From the NCBI GenBank assembly GCA_900767495.1, contig CAAFZH010000104.1, positions 1 through 52,744 of the forward strand: DNA of 52,744 bases, in the 5' to 3' direction. The stretch is from Clostridia bacterium (lineage in GTDB: Bacteria > Bacillota > Clostridia > Christensenellales > Borkfalkiaceae). A program made the translations under genes and the position numbers. This document shows positions 25,689-33,987 of this stretch, piece by piece; the first letter of the stretch is position 1; each line of letters begins with the position of its first letter. Below the pieces are notes generated by a model. The model ran no database searches. It was given only the letters and a program-made list of their open reading frames with translations, and was not told where the DNA came from.

Positions 25689-28120
25689 TTATTCGCTCCT
25701 TTCGCGTATTCTTCCGCGAGATATTCCTTTGATTCTTTCCAGAATTGCTTACTTTCGACGGGTGCGTCGTCCATCTCCCAGAATTGAGTCATTATGCTCT
25801 CTCTTACGGGTTTTTCGGCACATTTTTTCATATACGCTTTCAATTCGTCAACCGAAATTTCGGCTTTCGGGTTAAAATCGACGCTTTTCATATAATCTAT
25901 AACGAAATTCGCCATACAAACGGTAGACGGCTCGTTTTCGTCAAGACCCGTAAAGTTCAAGCCGCAAACGAGCAGTTTGCCCTTGCCGACGGAAACCTCG
26001 AACGCGTAAGAAAAATTACGCAGGGTTCTTTCGTAAATCAGGTCGGGCAGGTTGAAACAGTCTTTATACGCGTCGAAACGGTCGCGGCAACTCTTGTCTA
26101 TGCCCGATATTAGGTTGTTAGCCTTTACGGGGAAATCGTCTAAATTTATCTTGTCGCAATCCTCGCTTAACACGCTTAAATTAAAATCGTAATAACCGTC
26201 GGTCGCAAAGCCGTATTTATTTAAAATTTCGCGGTTTAACAAGCCGCCGTAATTAGTTCCCCTGTCCCAGATGCCGGGCTTAAACCTGTTCCAACTCGCT
26301 TTAAACGCGTATTCGGGGTTTTGCATATCCTTATGAACAACGTGCCGCGTGAAATCGGAACGGTAAACAAGACAAACTTTTTTCCCTTTTTCAAGTTCCG
26401 AAAACGCCTTTTTTATATCGGCGGTTATCGTTATATCGCCGTCGTCGTAATTCGTAAATTCGTTATACGATAACGCTCCGCGCTTTTCGTAAACCCAGAT
26501 ATTCCACTCGTTTTCGGCGTACGCGCCGTTTTCGCCGTCAAGCGTAATTTTAAGCGTAAGTCTTTCGGAAGACTTAACTTGCGGCAAGAGTATTCTCGCC
26601 TTGCAGAGAGTTAAAAGTCCGTTTTCGGAAACGTCGAGATTTTTCATTCCGCCGCTTGCGTAAACGACGTTTTTTTCGCCCGTTAAATTATACCTTAAAT
26701 CTGCGGTTTTGCAATCTGTTTTGCCCAGGTTTGAAAGTTTTATTTTAAATCCGAGTACTTGCCCCGATATAAAATTGCGTTTTTTAAGGTCGGTCAATAT
26801 AACTTTATCGCCGTTGAATTGCAAAAATTTATCGCTCGGCGTTGCGTTTTCGTCGTCGAAACAGTCTATTATGCCGTTGGAATTTTCGTATACGTCGGTA
26901 TCGGCAAGTTGCAAAAAATGAAAACCGCCCAAAAGACTGCCCGAACGCATCGCTTCAAACGCCGTTTTCCAGCAATTGAACTGAAAACGCTTGCTCGCCG
27001 CGTACATTTCGGGATAGATATCCTCATAGCCTTTAGCCTTGATCATTTTAAGTTCTTCGTCTACCCACCACGGACTTTTTACGCCGTATTTTTCAAATTT
27101 GCTTTTAAGCGCGGCAAAGTCGCGCAAAGCGGTATAATGGCAGGTTTCGTGCGCTATGAGCGGAACGGAAAAACGCAATTCTCTCACCGTCTCGCTATTC
27201 TCCCCGTTCGTAATCAAAGGCTTATCCTTGTCGCCGCCTACCACCAACAGGTTTTCGGTGTTTTCGTACATATCCGCGTGCTTGCCGTAAGGGAAATAAT
27301 AACTTAAATGTTGCACGTCGATATCGACGAACGGTCTGCCGTTCGCGCCCCAGGCGCAAGTGTCCAAAAATATTCTCGTGCCGTCTAATCGCTCTATAAG
27401 CGAGTGTATTTCGCCTATTCGCTTTGCCGCCGACGCGTCTTTTATCTCGTTGCCTATGCAATAAACGCAAAGCGACGGGTGGTTATAATACTTGTTTACT
27501 ATTTCCTCTATATACTCGTCGGGAACGAGTACATCGCCGCTCGTCTGCATTTCGCGCAGATTATTATATATATCGTCGGGCAGGCGCATTTCGATATGCA
27601 CCAAAAGCCCCTCTTCGTCCGCAACGCGGAAAAATTCTTCGTCCGGGACTACGGAATGAAATCTGACTAAATTAAACCCGTATTTCTTCGCCGCCCTTAT
27701 GTTTTTGCGGTAAAATTCCTCTTTGGTAAGTCCGCAATTGTTCGAGTGGTCGTGAGCCGTCGCCCCGCGTATATATCCGCGGATAAACACGGGCGTACCG
27801 TTTAAACACACGTTTTTGCCGTCGGTCGAAAACGACCTGAACCCGAACGAGCCGTTTAACGTTTCGCTCGAATTTTCGGTTATGATTTTTGCGGCGTAAT
27901 CGTATAAACACGGCGTATCAACGCTCCATATCTGCGGTTTTTTTATGCCGAAAGCCCCTTTACACGTTTGCCCTTCGCCACAGAATTCAAAAGAAAATTC
28001 CCGCGCGGTATCCCGTTCCTTTACGCTGAAAATTACCTTTTCTATGATTTCGTCGCCGATTACGATTATTTTTCCGTTTCCGCGTATATCGTCGGCTTTG
28101 ATTTTGATTATAGTTGACAT
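25685..28120 (-). CDS. Glycoside hydrolase family 2 enzyme lacking the N-terminal sugar-binding domain
   Basis: An 811-aa cytoplasmic protein starting at ATG 28120 behind AAAGGGATAA. The first ~90 residues are the Ig-like GH2 domain (IWSVDTPCLYDYAAKI, GFRSFSTDGKNVCLNGTPVF); the usual ~180-residue N-terminal jelly roll is absent. The TIM barrel (~100-420) has RGYIRGATAHDHSNN, the acid/base in CIGNEIKDAS, and a candidate nucleophile in LIAHETCHY. The C-terminal ~350 residues include another Ig-like domain and a flavodoxin/GATase-like segment. GH2 activities include beta-galactosidase, beta-glucuronidase and alpha-L-arabinofuranosidase; I cannot choose between them. It lies between the six-hairpin protein and the oxidoreductase in the enzyme operon. 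Confidence 0.85.
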   Translation of the reverse strand: MSTIIKIKADDIRGNGKIIVIGDEIIEKVIFSVKERDTAREFSFEFCGEGQTCKGAFGIKKPQIWSVDTPCLYDYAAKIITENSSETLNGSFGFRSFSTDGKNVCLNGTPVFIRGYIRGATAHDHSNNCGLTKEEFYRKNIRAAKKYGFNLVRFHSVVPDEEFFRVADEEGLLVHIEMRLPDDIYNNLREMQTSGDVLVPDEYIEEIVNKYYNHPSLCVYCIGNEIKDASAAKRIGEIHSLIERLDGTRIFLDTCAWGANGRPFVDIDVQHLSYYFPYGKHADMYENTENLLVVGGDKDKPLITNGENSETVRELRFSVPLIAHETCHYTALRDFAALKSKFEKYGVKSPWWVDEELKMIKAKGYEDIYPEMYAASKRFQFNCWKTAFEAMRSGSLLGGFHFLQLADTDVYENSNGIIDCFDDENATPSDKFLQFNGDKVILTDLKKRNFISGQVLGFKIKLSNLGKTDCKTADLRYNLTGEKNVVYASGGMKNLDVSENGLLTLCKARILLPQVKSSERLTLKITLDGENGAYAENEWNIWVYEKRGALSYNEFTNYDDGDITITADIKKAFSELEKGKKVCLVYRSDFTRHVVHKDMQNPEYAFKASWNRFKPGIWDRGTNYGGLLNREILNKYGFATDGYYDFNLSVLSEDCDKINLDDFPVKANNLISGIDKSCRDRFDAYKDCFNLPDLIYERTLRNFSYAFEVSVGKGKLLVCGLNFTGLDENEPSTVCMANFVIDYMKSVDFNPKAEISVDELKAYMKKCAEKPVRESIMTQFWEMDDAPVESKQFWKESKEYLAEEYAKGANK

Positions 28121-28136
28121 ATTTATCCCTTTTGTC

Positions 28137-29828
28137 TTACGTGAGCAAAATATCTATTTCGCCTTTTTCGTCGGGCAAAATCACGCGCTCCTGCGCGATA
28201 AAACCGCCCGTTAAAAAGAATATCTCTTTTTTGCTCTCTGTTTCGCCGCAGGTTACTTTTATTTCACCCGCAATAAGCGGCAAAATAAGTTTTAACCCCT
28301 CGGCTCGTTTCACCGATATATTAAGTCCTTTTTCGGTCAAAGTATATTCGATTTGCGGTTCTGCGCCCGAAAGTTCGTTGCCTTTATTATCCGACAAGCC
28401 CGTTTTCGCAATGATTTTATATCCGCCGTCCGCGTTCTTTTCGCCTATTTCCGCCTTTAAGTAAAAGGTGGAAGAATATTCGTTACCGTCAACCTTTTTA
28501 ACAAATCGCGGAAGCAAACTTCTGTGATTTTCTCTGTCCTTAACCTGTTGCATATTTGTCGGCTCGACTAAAACGTAGTCGGTTACCGACCCCATTATCA
28601 TAGGTCCGACTTTCTTACTATATAACGCCGTGAGCGTTCCGCCCGTGGCGTGTCCGCTGAAAAATATATCGAAGTCGTAATCGGTTATCGTGGCAAGATA
28701 ATCGCCTTTCGCTATTTTGTACGTTCTTACTTCGGGATAATATCTGCACGAGTCGTTTTCGTCCGACGGGATAGCCGCAGGCGCGGGAATTAAATATTTC
28801 TCTTGTATATGCTCCAAAACGAACGCAAGCGAGTTGATATGCTCGAACGTATGATGCGTGCAGGCATATTCGCCGCGTTTATAATAATGCGGTCCGCCGT
28901 ATAAAAAGCCGTCTATACTGCATCTATCAAGCATTTCGGCGTTTCTGTAAGCCGCCTCGGCAAACGCGGGGTCTTTATCTGCAAGCAGTAAAAACATCGG
29001 CGCGCATCCGTCGGACGTTCTCGATCCCCAGTACGTCCACTTATTGTTGCGAACGCCGAAAGTGTTGTCCCAACCGCCGTCGGGGAGCATAAAATCGAGA
29101 TGGGCGCGCACTATTTTAACAAGCCGCGCTTTTAAATCTTCGTCGCCGACTTCAAACGCGTATTTTACCAGCGCGGGAACAGACTCTTCCACGTTATAGC
29201 CTATATCCACCGATCTGCAACCTTTTGCCGAAATTTTATCGTGCGGTTTACTTTCGCCGAATAACAATCCGCTTTCGGTGATATGCTCCATAGCGTAAGC
29301 AACTAATCGTTTTGCCCTGTCGAGATACTTTTGCTTTTTAAAATAATTGCCCGACAACGCCAGCGCCAGACCGTTGGTGGTGGCGTAATTTATGTTGGCA
29401 GGCGACTTTTCGTCAAGGTTTTCGTACAGCCATTCAGCCATTTTCGCCGCGCGCTTTTCAAATGCTTTTTTCGTCTGCTCGTCTAAAATCTCCGCGCCGC
29501 TGCGCAAAGCCTCGATTACCGCCGTCTGGTGAAAAGTCGTGGTGTATCGCCAGGTAGTCTGCGCGTCGTTATACAAGCCGCCGTCGTCGCAAAGCAAATT
29601 CTCGCCGTAGGCAAAAACGTCTTTTGCCGCCTGCAAATACTTTTCGTCGCCGAAAATCTTCGCCGCAACGGTAAAACCGTATACCGCGTCGGGACATCTG
29701 CCGTGTACGTTCTTGCACGCGCGGCAATATATTCCGCCTTTAAACGCCTTATCGTCGCTTTTATCCTGCAAAGATATAAGCGCGTCGCAGTATTCTTTAA
29801 GTAATTTACGATAAACGTTGTTTCTCAT
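28137..29828 (-). CDS. Six-hairpin glycosidase-like protein, first gene of the enzyme operon
   Basis: A 563-aa cytoplasmic protein. Residues ~1-370 are made of repeated helix pairs (e.g. YGFTVAAKIFGDEKYLQAAK, FKKQKYLDRAKRLVAYAMEH, AFAEAAYRNAEMLDR) with conserved aromatic and acidic residues (DGGLYNDAQTTWRYTTTFHQ, LPDGGWDNTFGVRNNKWTYW), as in (alpha/alpha)6 toroid glycosidases and lyases. The ~190-residue C-terminal beta domain (KIAKGDYLATITDYDFDIFF, KKVGPMIMGSVTDYVLVEP) recalls the beta-sandwich that follows the toroid in heparinase-type lyases. I cannot place it in a numbered family. As the first gene after the AraC-controlled promoter it is probably a core activity of the pathway. Confidence 0.6.
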   Translation of the reverse strand: MRNNVYRKLLKEYCDALISLQDKSDDKAFKGGIYCRACKNVHGRCPDAVYGFTVAAKIFGDEKYLQAAKDVFAYGENLLCDDGGLYNDAQTTWRYTTTFHQTAVIEALRSGAEILDEQTKKAFEKRAAKMAEWLYENLDEKSPANINYATTNGLALALSGNYFKKQKYLDRAKRLVAYAMEHITESGLLFGESKPHDKISAKGCRSVDIGYNVEESVPALVKYAFEVGDEDLKARLVKIVRAHLDFMLPDGGWDNTFGVRNNKWTYWGSRTSDGCAPMFLLLADKDPAFAEAAYRNAEMLDRCSIDGFLYGGPHYYKRGEYACTHHTFEHINSLAFVLEHIQEKYLIPAPAAIPSDENDSCRYYPEVRTYKIAKGDYLATITDYDFDIFFSGHATGGTLTALYSKKVGPMIMGSVTDYVLVEPTNMQQVKDRENHRSLLPRFVKKVDGNEYSSTFYLKAEIGEKNADGGYKIIAKTGLSDNKGNELSGAEPQIEYTLTEKGLNISVKRAEGLKLILPLIAGEIKVTCGETESKKEIFFLTGGFIAQERVILPDEKGEIDILLT

Positions 29829-29864
29829 TTTTCGCTACTTTTGGTACTAAGATATTTCTAATAT

Positions 29865-29893
29865 ATTTTAGCATACAATTTTTTTTAATTCAA
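29865..29893 (-). promoter_or_regulatory. Sigma-A promoter of the enzyme operon
   Basis: On the minus strand the -35 is TTGAAT (29888-29893), the spacer is 17 bp and the -10 is TAAAAT (29865-29870) with an extended TGC just before it. The first codon of the six-hairpin protein is about 30 bases downstream of the expected start. Confidence 0.75.
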
Positions 29894-29911
29894 TAGCAAT
29901 TTTTGCGAAAA

Positions 29912-29930
29912 TTTATTGCATTTTTGGCAT
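29912..29930. promoter_or_regulatory. Putative AraC-type operator, copy 1 (in the divergent promoter)
   Basis: TTTATTGCATTTTTGGCAT, identical to 21739-21757, lies 18 bp upstream of the enzyme-operon -35. It also covers the -35 of the regulator's own promoter (TTGCAT at 29916-29921). Binding could therefore activate the operon and repress the regulator gene. Confidence 0.7.
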
Positions 29931-29944
29931 AGTAGTGATACAAT
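29916..29944 (+). promoter_or_regulatory. Predicted promoter of the AraC-family gene
   Basis: TTGCAT (29916-29921), 17 bp, TACAAT (29939-29944). The -10 ends only 6 bases before the ATG at 29951, and no Shine-Dalgarno sequence precedes that ATG, so a leaderless transcript is predicted. Confidence 0.55.
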
Positions 29945-29950
29945 AAAATT

Positions 29951-30751
29951 ATGAAGAATAATCAAGTCAGGTTTTATCATTCTATCGACCTCCCCACGAC
30001 CCCGGATAACGCGAGTTGGGCGCCGCACCTGCATAACGACTACGAAATACTTTTCGTTTATTCCGTAGAAAACGCCTATTTTAATATTGACGGATTAAAA
30101 TTTCAACTTAAATCATTCGATCTGGTCTTTATAAAACCGGCGGTCATCCATAACCTTACCATACCTTATAATCAGAACTACGAGCGTTGCGGCTTTTATT
30201 TTGCCGAAAGCGCGATTCCTCGCGAACTCAAACCCGCCGTAAACAATTTCGGTTACTTTTATCATATAGAGGATAAAAACGACCCTTTATTCAAAATAAT
30301 AGACAGCGTATCTGACGCCGAAAAAATATTTACCAAGGAAGATTTTGCGTCGCTCTTGCCGTCGGCTTTAATACAGATACTGTACCACCTGAAACACGCC
30401 GCCTCGGCTGAAGAGTCGGTGGGCGTTTCCAACGATACTATAGACAAAATTCTGAAATACATAGACGCGCACGTTACCGAACCGCTCAACGCGGAAATTA
30501 TTGCCGAAGAATGCTTCGTAAGTAGATCCTGGCTCTCGCATAATTTTAAGGAATACCTCGGCATAAGTCTGAAAAAATATATAAACCAAAAGAAAATGCT
30601 TATGATAGAACAACTTATTCCCACTGGCATTTCCATTACGCACCTTACCGAGGAATATTCTTACAACAACTACACCACTTTTTTCAGACAATACAAGCAA
30701 TATTCCAACAAAAAACCGAGCGCGAACAAAAACCAAACGGATAAAAAATAA
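29951..30751 (+). CDS. AraC-family transcriptional regulator
   Basis: A 266-aa protein with an N-terminal cupin-type sensor (APHLHNDYEILFVYSVENAY, metal/sugar-binding HxH pattern) and a C-terminal pair of helix-turn-helix motifs (LNAEIIAEECFVSRSWLSHN, then ISITHLTEEYSYNNYTTFFR). It diverges from the enzyme operon across a 122-bp region carrying the 19-bp box that recurs at the surface-operon promoter, so it is the likely local activator responding to a sugar of the pathway. The very short C-terminal tail (KPSANKNQTDKK) replaces the usual PxxFR ending. The ATG has no ribosome binding site. Confidence 0.9.
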   Translation: MKNNQVRFYHSIDLPTTPDNASWAPHLHNDYEILFVYSVENAYFNIDGLKFQLKSFDLVFIKPAVIHNLTIPYNQNYERCGFYFAESAIPRELKPAVNNFGYFYHIEDKNDPLFKIIDSVSDAEKIFTKEDFASLLPSALIQILYHLKHAASAEESVGVSNDTIDKILKYIDAHVTEPLNAEIIAEECFVSRSWLSHNFKEYLGISLKKYINQKKMLMIEQLIPTGISITHLTEEYSYNNYTTFFRQYKQYSNKKPSANKNQTDKK

Positions 30752-30774
30752 AACTTTTAAAGTCGGTATCCGAC

Positions 30775-30814
30775 AAAACAGCCGCCGCTAGAAAATCCCG
30801 CGGCGGCTGTTTTT
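30775..30814 (+). terminator. Rho-independent terminator after the AraC gene
   Basis: A stem of ACAGCCGCCGC (30778-30788) with GCGGCGGCTGT (30800-30810) is followed by TTTT. A-runs on the other side make it potentially bidirectional. The remaining ~180 bases to the next promoter are AT-rich with no visible gene. Confidence 0.88.
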
Positions 30815-30991
30815 ATCGCGAAATGCCGTTCGTTGCATTCGCTTTATCCTGCTTAGGCATTGTTTTTTTATAACAAATAACGCAACGAATTATTTTTAAT
30901 TTTAATGATTATAAAACCACGATATCGCAAATAGAACAACTCACATACCGCAAATTACTAAAATAAAATGCCGCAAATCTATAAATTAAAC

Positions 30992-31020
30992 TTGACTTTT
31001 TCTATGCTTTTGTATACAAT
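30992..31020 (+). promoter_or_regulatory. Promoter of the AAA/DUF4143 gene
   Basis: TTGACT (30992-30997), 17-bp spacer, TACAAT (31015-31020). It is followed closely by GAGG (31026-31029) and the ATG at 31039. Confidence 0.65.
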
Positions 31021-31038
31021 ATTATCGAGGTGAAAAAT

Positions 31039-32322
31039 ATGGAATATAAAAAAAGAATAGCAGACGAACTGCTCGACTTGAAAATGGAAGCCTTTGGAGC
31101 GACTTTGATAGTCGGACCGAAAGGCTGCGGAAAAACAACCACCGCCAAACAAAAAGCAAAAAGCGTAGTAGAATTTCAGGATGAAGATAACAGAGAGAAA
31201 TATCTTTCGGTCGCGGATAACGTGCCGTCGAAATTACTGATCGGTGAAAAGCCTCGACTGTTTGACGAATGGCAGGACGCTCCCAAAATTTGGGGAGCAA
31301 TAAGAAAATCCGTCGACGACGAGCAAAAAAACGGTTTGTATTTATTGACGGGATCTTCATCTCAAACGGTTACGACGCCTCACACAGGAACTCTCCGTAT
31401 TTCCACGCTCAAAATGTATCCTATGAGTTTATATGAAAGCAAAGAATCTAACGGAACGGTCTCTATAAAATCATTATTTGACAACCCCGAAGTATTAAAA
31501 GACGGCTGTATATCCGATTTAACTATCGACGATTTAATCTTTGCAATTTGTCGCGGAGGCTGGCCGCGGTGTTTTATAAATAAAACCGACAGGGCAAAAT
31601 TGGCTATTGCGAAAGATTTATTTTGGCAAACCTGCAACGTAGACATTTCCAATATCGACGGAATTTCAAGAAATGCTCTATGGGCGGAAACGATTTTAAA
31701 GTCTTACGCAAGAAACGTATGCACGACGGCGGAAAAGAAAACTATCGAAGCCGACGTACAAAGTGCCTGCGACGTTTCCACCGTTACTATAAACGACTAT
31801 ATAAACGCCTTAAAAAAATTATATATAATAGAAGATATCGACGCGTGGTGTCCCGCAATAAGATCCAAAACCGCAATACGCTCGTCCGTAAAACGTAATT
31901 TAATCGATCCGTCGCTTGCCGTCGCCGCTCTGGGAATAACGCCCGAATATTTTAATACCGACTTTAAAACGTTAGGTTTTTTATTTGAATCTTTAGTAAT
32001 AAGAGATTTAAAAATCTATTCTTCCGCAAGTAACGGGCGAATTTCTTATTACAGAGACAGATACGGCTTGGAAGCCGATTGCGTTTTACATTTAGAAGAC
32101 GGTCGATACGCTTTAATTGAAATAAAATTAGGCGCAAAAGAAATAGATGACGGAGCAAAACACCTTTTGGAAATAGAGCGGCTCATTAAAGAGAAAAACG
32201 AAACCGAAAAACAATGCCCTATTCCTTTACCGACACTCAAAATGGTCGTAACCGGGACGCAATACGGATATAAGCGTGAAGACGGTGTATTAGTCGTTCC
32301 TATCGGTTGCCTCAAAGATTGA
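31039..32322 (+). CDS. AAA-type ATPase with DUF4143 C-terminal domain
   Basis: The ATG at 31039 is chosen because GAGG (31026-31029) is well spaced before it; the in-frame GTG at 31030 overlaps that site. The 427-aa protein has an AAA_14 P-loop (LIVGPKGCGKTTTAKQKAKS), a Walker-B-like region (KPRLFDEWQDAPKIW) and a sensor (YLLTGSSSQ). The C-terminal half is DUF4143 with the nuclease-like element SYYRDRYGLEADCVLHLEDG, YALIEIKLG. Such proteins are common in anaerobes and often lie in accessory regions; the cellular role is unsettled. It is a single-gene unit next to a broken integrase, so it may be cargo of an old element. Confidence 0.88.
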   Translation: MEYKKRIADELLDLKMEAFGATLIVGPKGCGKTTTAKQKAKSVVEFQDEDNREKYLSVADNVPSKLLIGEKPRLFDEWQDAPKIWGAIRKSVDDEQKNGLYLLTGSSSQTVTTPHTGTLRISTLKMYPMSLYESKESNGTVSIKSLFDNPEVLKDGCISDLTIDDLIFAICRGGWPRCFINKTDRAKLAIAKDLFWQTCNVDISNIDGISRNALWAETILKSYARNVCTTAEKKTIEADVQSACDVSTVTINDYINALKKLYIIEDIDAWCPAIRSKTAIRSSVKRNLIDPSLAVAALGITPEYFNTDFKTLGFLFESLVIRDLKIYSSASNGRISYYRDRYGLEADCVLHLEDGRYALIEIKLGAKEIDDGAKHLLEIERLIKEKNETEKQCPIPLPTLKMVVTGTQYGYKREDGVLVVPIGCLKD

Positions 32323-32399
32323 TCGCTTTAAAACGTTCAATTATATATTTTAATAAATACTGACTAAGCCTGTCATATTTAACGTGATAAAATATTGTT

Positions 32400-32759
32400 A
32401 TGGATAAATTAGCGTACCATTTTAATAAAAAGAAGATTCCCGCTAAATCGGCAGGAAAATATAAGTATTATTATCCGTGTTTGCTTAAAGAAGAAGCCGA
32501 CGAACAATACGGAGATAATTATTATATCGTTACCGAAGTTTCCGAAAGTGAATGGGAAGCATTGCTTGAACTTGACAGGCTTGAATATAATAACACTCAC
32601 AAATTCAGCCGTCATTCTTCTATGCCAGACAAGAATAAAACGAACCTTGCCAAAACGCCGCAATTTCCGTTCTATTTCATAGAGAACCGTCTACTTATAA
32701 AGAGTACGAAAGGTCTTATCGCGTGGATTTATCCCCGACTTTTAAAAAGCGTACTTTAA
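32400..32759 (+). pseudogene. Small element ORF fused out of frame to an integrase remnant
   Basis: The 119-codon frame encodes a recognisable ~80-residue start (KYKYYYPCLLKEE, YYIVTEVSESEWEALLELDR, EYNNTHKFSRH) that resembles small sigma-like or accessory ORFs of Gram-positive mobile elements. After residue ~85 the reading becomes nonsense-like (LLIKSTKGLIAWIYPRLLKS), because the DNA there encodes integrase in another frame (PSTYKEYERSYRVDLSP). A deletion or frameshift has joined two genes near 32660-32700. It has no good ribosome binding site. Confidence 0.5.
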
Positions 32760-33433
32760 GCGATATAACGAGATCGGATTTGCAGACTTACTTGTTCGGA
32801 ATTATTAAAGAAGGCAAACACAGGAAGGCGGAAAAACTCGCCCTTATGCTTAACTGCATTTTCGATATGGCTGCCGAGGACTACGATATCACTTCGCCTA
32901 TGAGAAAAGTCGTTTTACCAAATTACCAAGGCAAATCGGGACAAGCGCTCACAAAGGACGAAGAAGAACGACTCGTGAAATATTGCCTGACACATAAGGA
33001 CGTGGAGGGAACGGACGCTTTACTCGTGCTTTTATTTTTCGGCTTAAGAAAATCCGAACTAAAAAGTTTACGGATAATCGACGACTGGCTTGAGTGTGAA
33101 ACAAGCAAAGAGAGGCTTGGTCAAAACGTAGTCAAAAGACAAATTCTGTTTACGCCCACGGCAAAAAAAGTTATTCCGTATATCGACTTTGAAAAAGCAA
33201 AAAACGCCAACTTAAATACGGTAGCGACGAGAATGAAAAGGCTTTTTTCTAATCACCACCCGCACGAATTACGACACACTTTTATTACGAGATGCAAAGA
33301 ATGCGGAGTTCAAAGCGAAGTAGTGAGTATATGGGCGGGACATTCTTTAAGCGGAACGATAACCACAACGGTTTACACCCATTATTCCGACGAATTCCAA
33401 CTGAAAGAAGCCGAAAAGGTAAATTACAGATAA
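32723..33433 (+). pseudogene. Tyrosine recombinase remnant (N-terminus lost)
   Basis: The 236-codon frame begins inside the core-binding domain; homology in the same frame extends about 40 bases further upstream (PSTYKEYERSYRV). The catalytic domain is complete: GLRKSELKSL (first Arg), HELRHTFITRC (His-x-x-Arg), WAGHS (His) and VYTHYSDEF (Tyr nucleophile). Compared with the 416-aa integrase at 48691-49941 it lacks the arm-binding and part of the core-binding domain, so it is probably non-functional. It ends 206 bp before the left attachment repeat, just as the intact integrase ends beside the right one, pointing to an earlier element at the same tRNA. Confidence 0.75.
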
Positions 33434-33609
33434 AACTTTCCCCAAGCGGAAAGCAAAATTTAAAAACGCAAAAACAACTTTATCAATAAAAACAATTAGA
33501 AACGAGTTTAAAGAGCAAAAAATACTCCGTAAACTTTCCCCAAAAGTTTCCCCGTTTTGGGGAAAATTCAGCCGTTTACGGCATTTGCTAAGCACGCCGT
33601 AAAAAGTAA

Positions 33610-33636
33610 AAAATCTCAGGTTTTTCCTGAGATTTT
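33610..33636 (-). terminator. tRNA-type terminator beside the left attachment site
   Basis: An 11-bp perfect stem (AAAATCTCAGG at 33610-33620, CCTGAGATTTT at 33626-33636) is followed on the minus strand by TTTTTTACTTTTTA. It lies 2 bases from the tRNA-Gln fragment, where the terminator of the tRNA transcript would be before the present element inserted. Confidence 0.75.
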
Positions 33637-33638
33637 GG

Positions 33639-33683
33639 TGGCTGGGGTAGAGCGATTCGAACGCCCGAATGACGGAGTCAGAG
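33639..33683. repeat. Left attachment site (45-bp tRNA-Gln 3' fragment)
   Basis: All 45 bases are identical to 50064-50108, the 3' part of the intact tRNA-Gln(CTG) from the anticodon arm to CCA. Identity stops at 33684 (A here, T in the tRNA). This is the scar expected when a tyrosine-recombinase element integrates into a tRNA 3' end. Confidence 0.93.
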
Positions 33684-33856
33684 ACTTCCCTAAAATTTAT
33701 AAAATACAAGAAAACGCTGTAATTATCTTACTTTTTGCGCCTTTAACGATTGATATAAAGTAAACGCCCAACCGTCGCCCACTATTTGAGCGCCGAAAGG
33801 GCGTTTTCTCTTTTTTTATCTTGTCAAGAAATTTTACAACAAATTTGCAATTTTTC
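33684..33856. other. Intergenic region next to left att site
   Basis: There is no gene. AAACGCCC (33762-33769) and GGGCGTTT (33799-33806) form a stem followed by TTCTCTTTTTTT, a plausible plus-strand terminator isolating the element end. The promoter of the antisense RNA begins at 33857. Confidence 0.5.
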
Positions 33857-33885
33857 TTGACTTTGCTAATACAATATAGTAAAAT
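33857..33885 (+). promoter_or_regulatory. Promoter of the antitoxin RNA
   Basis: TTGACT (33857-33862), 17-bp spacer, TAAAAT (33880-33885). This strong sigma-A promoter reads towards the toxin gene on the other strand. Confidence 0.8.
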
Positions 33886-33891
33886 ATAAGT

Positions 33892-33987
33892 GCAAAGGGC
33901 GAAACTGGTTCAGGCAGTTAGCCCGATTGTTTGACTAATTAAAGAAATAGCCGCAAACTCGCGCTTCGAGGGCGGCTATTTCTTTTT
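33892..33987 (+). ncRNA. Predicted antisense antitoxin RNA (type I toxin-antitoxin)
   Basis: A ~96-nt transcript is predicted from promoter 33857-33885 to a strong terminator: AAAGAAATAGCCGC (33941-33954) pairs with GCGGCTATTTCTTT (33972-33985), then TT. The 5' half folds into GGGC-gaa-ACTG...CAGT-ta-GCCC. No start codon with a ribosome binding site lies inside. Its 3' end is complementary to the last codons and 3' end of the toxin mRNA transcribed from the opposite strand, so both transcripts share the terminator hairpin. The layout matches txpA/ratA, bsrG/SR4 and fst-type loci of Gram-positives. Confidence 0.7.

Noticed and set aside
26759..27307. 182-codon plus-strand frame within the GH2 gene
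   Set aside because: It is a frame opposite a clearly real gene, with arginine/valine-rich composition typical of complement reading.
33639..33683. A second tRNA-Gln gene
   Set aside because: Only the 3' 45 bases are present; the 5' acceptor and D-arm are missing, so it is an attachment scar.
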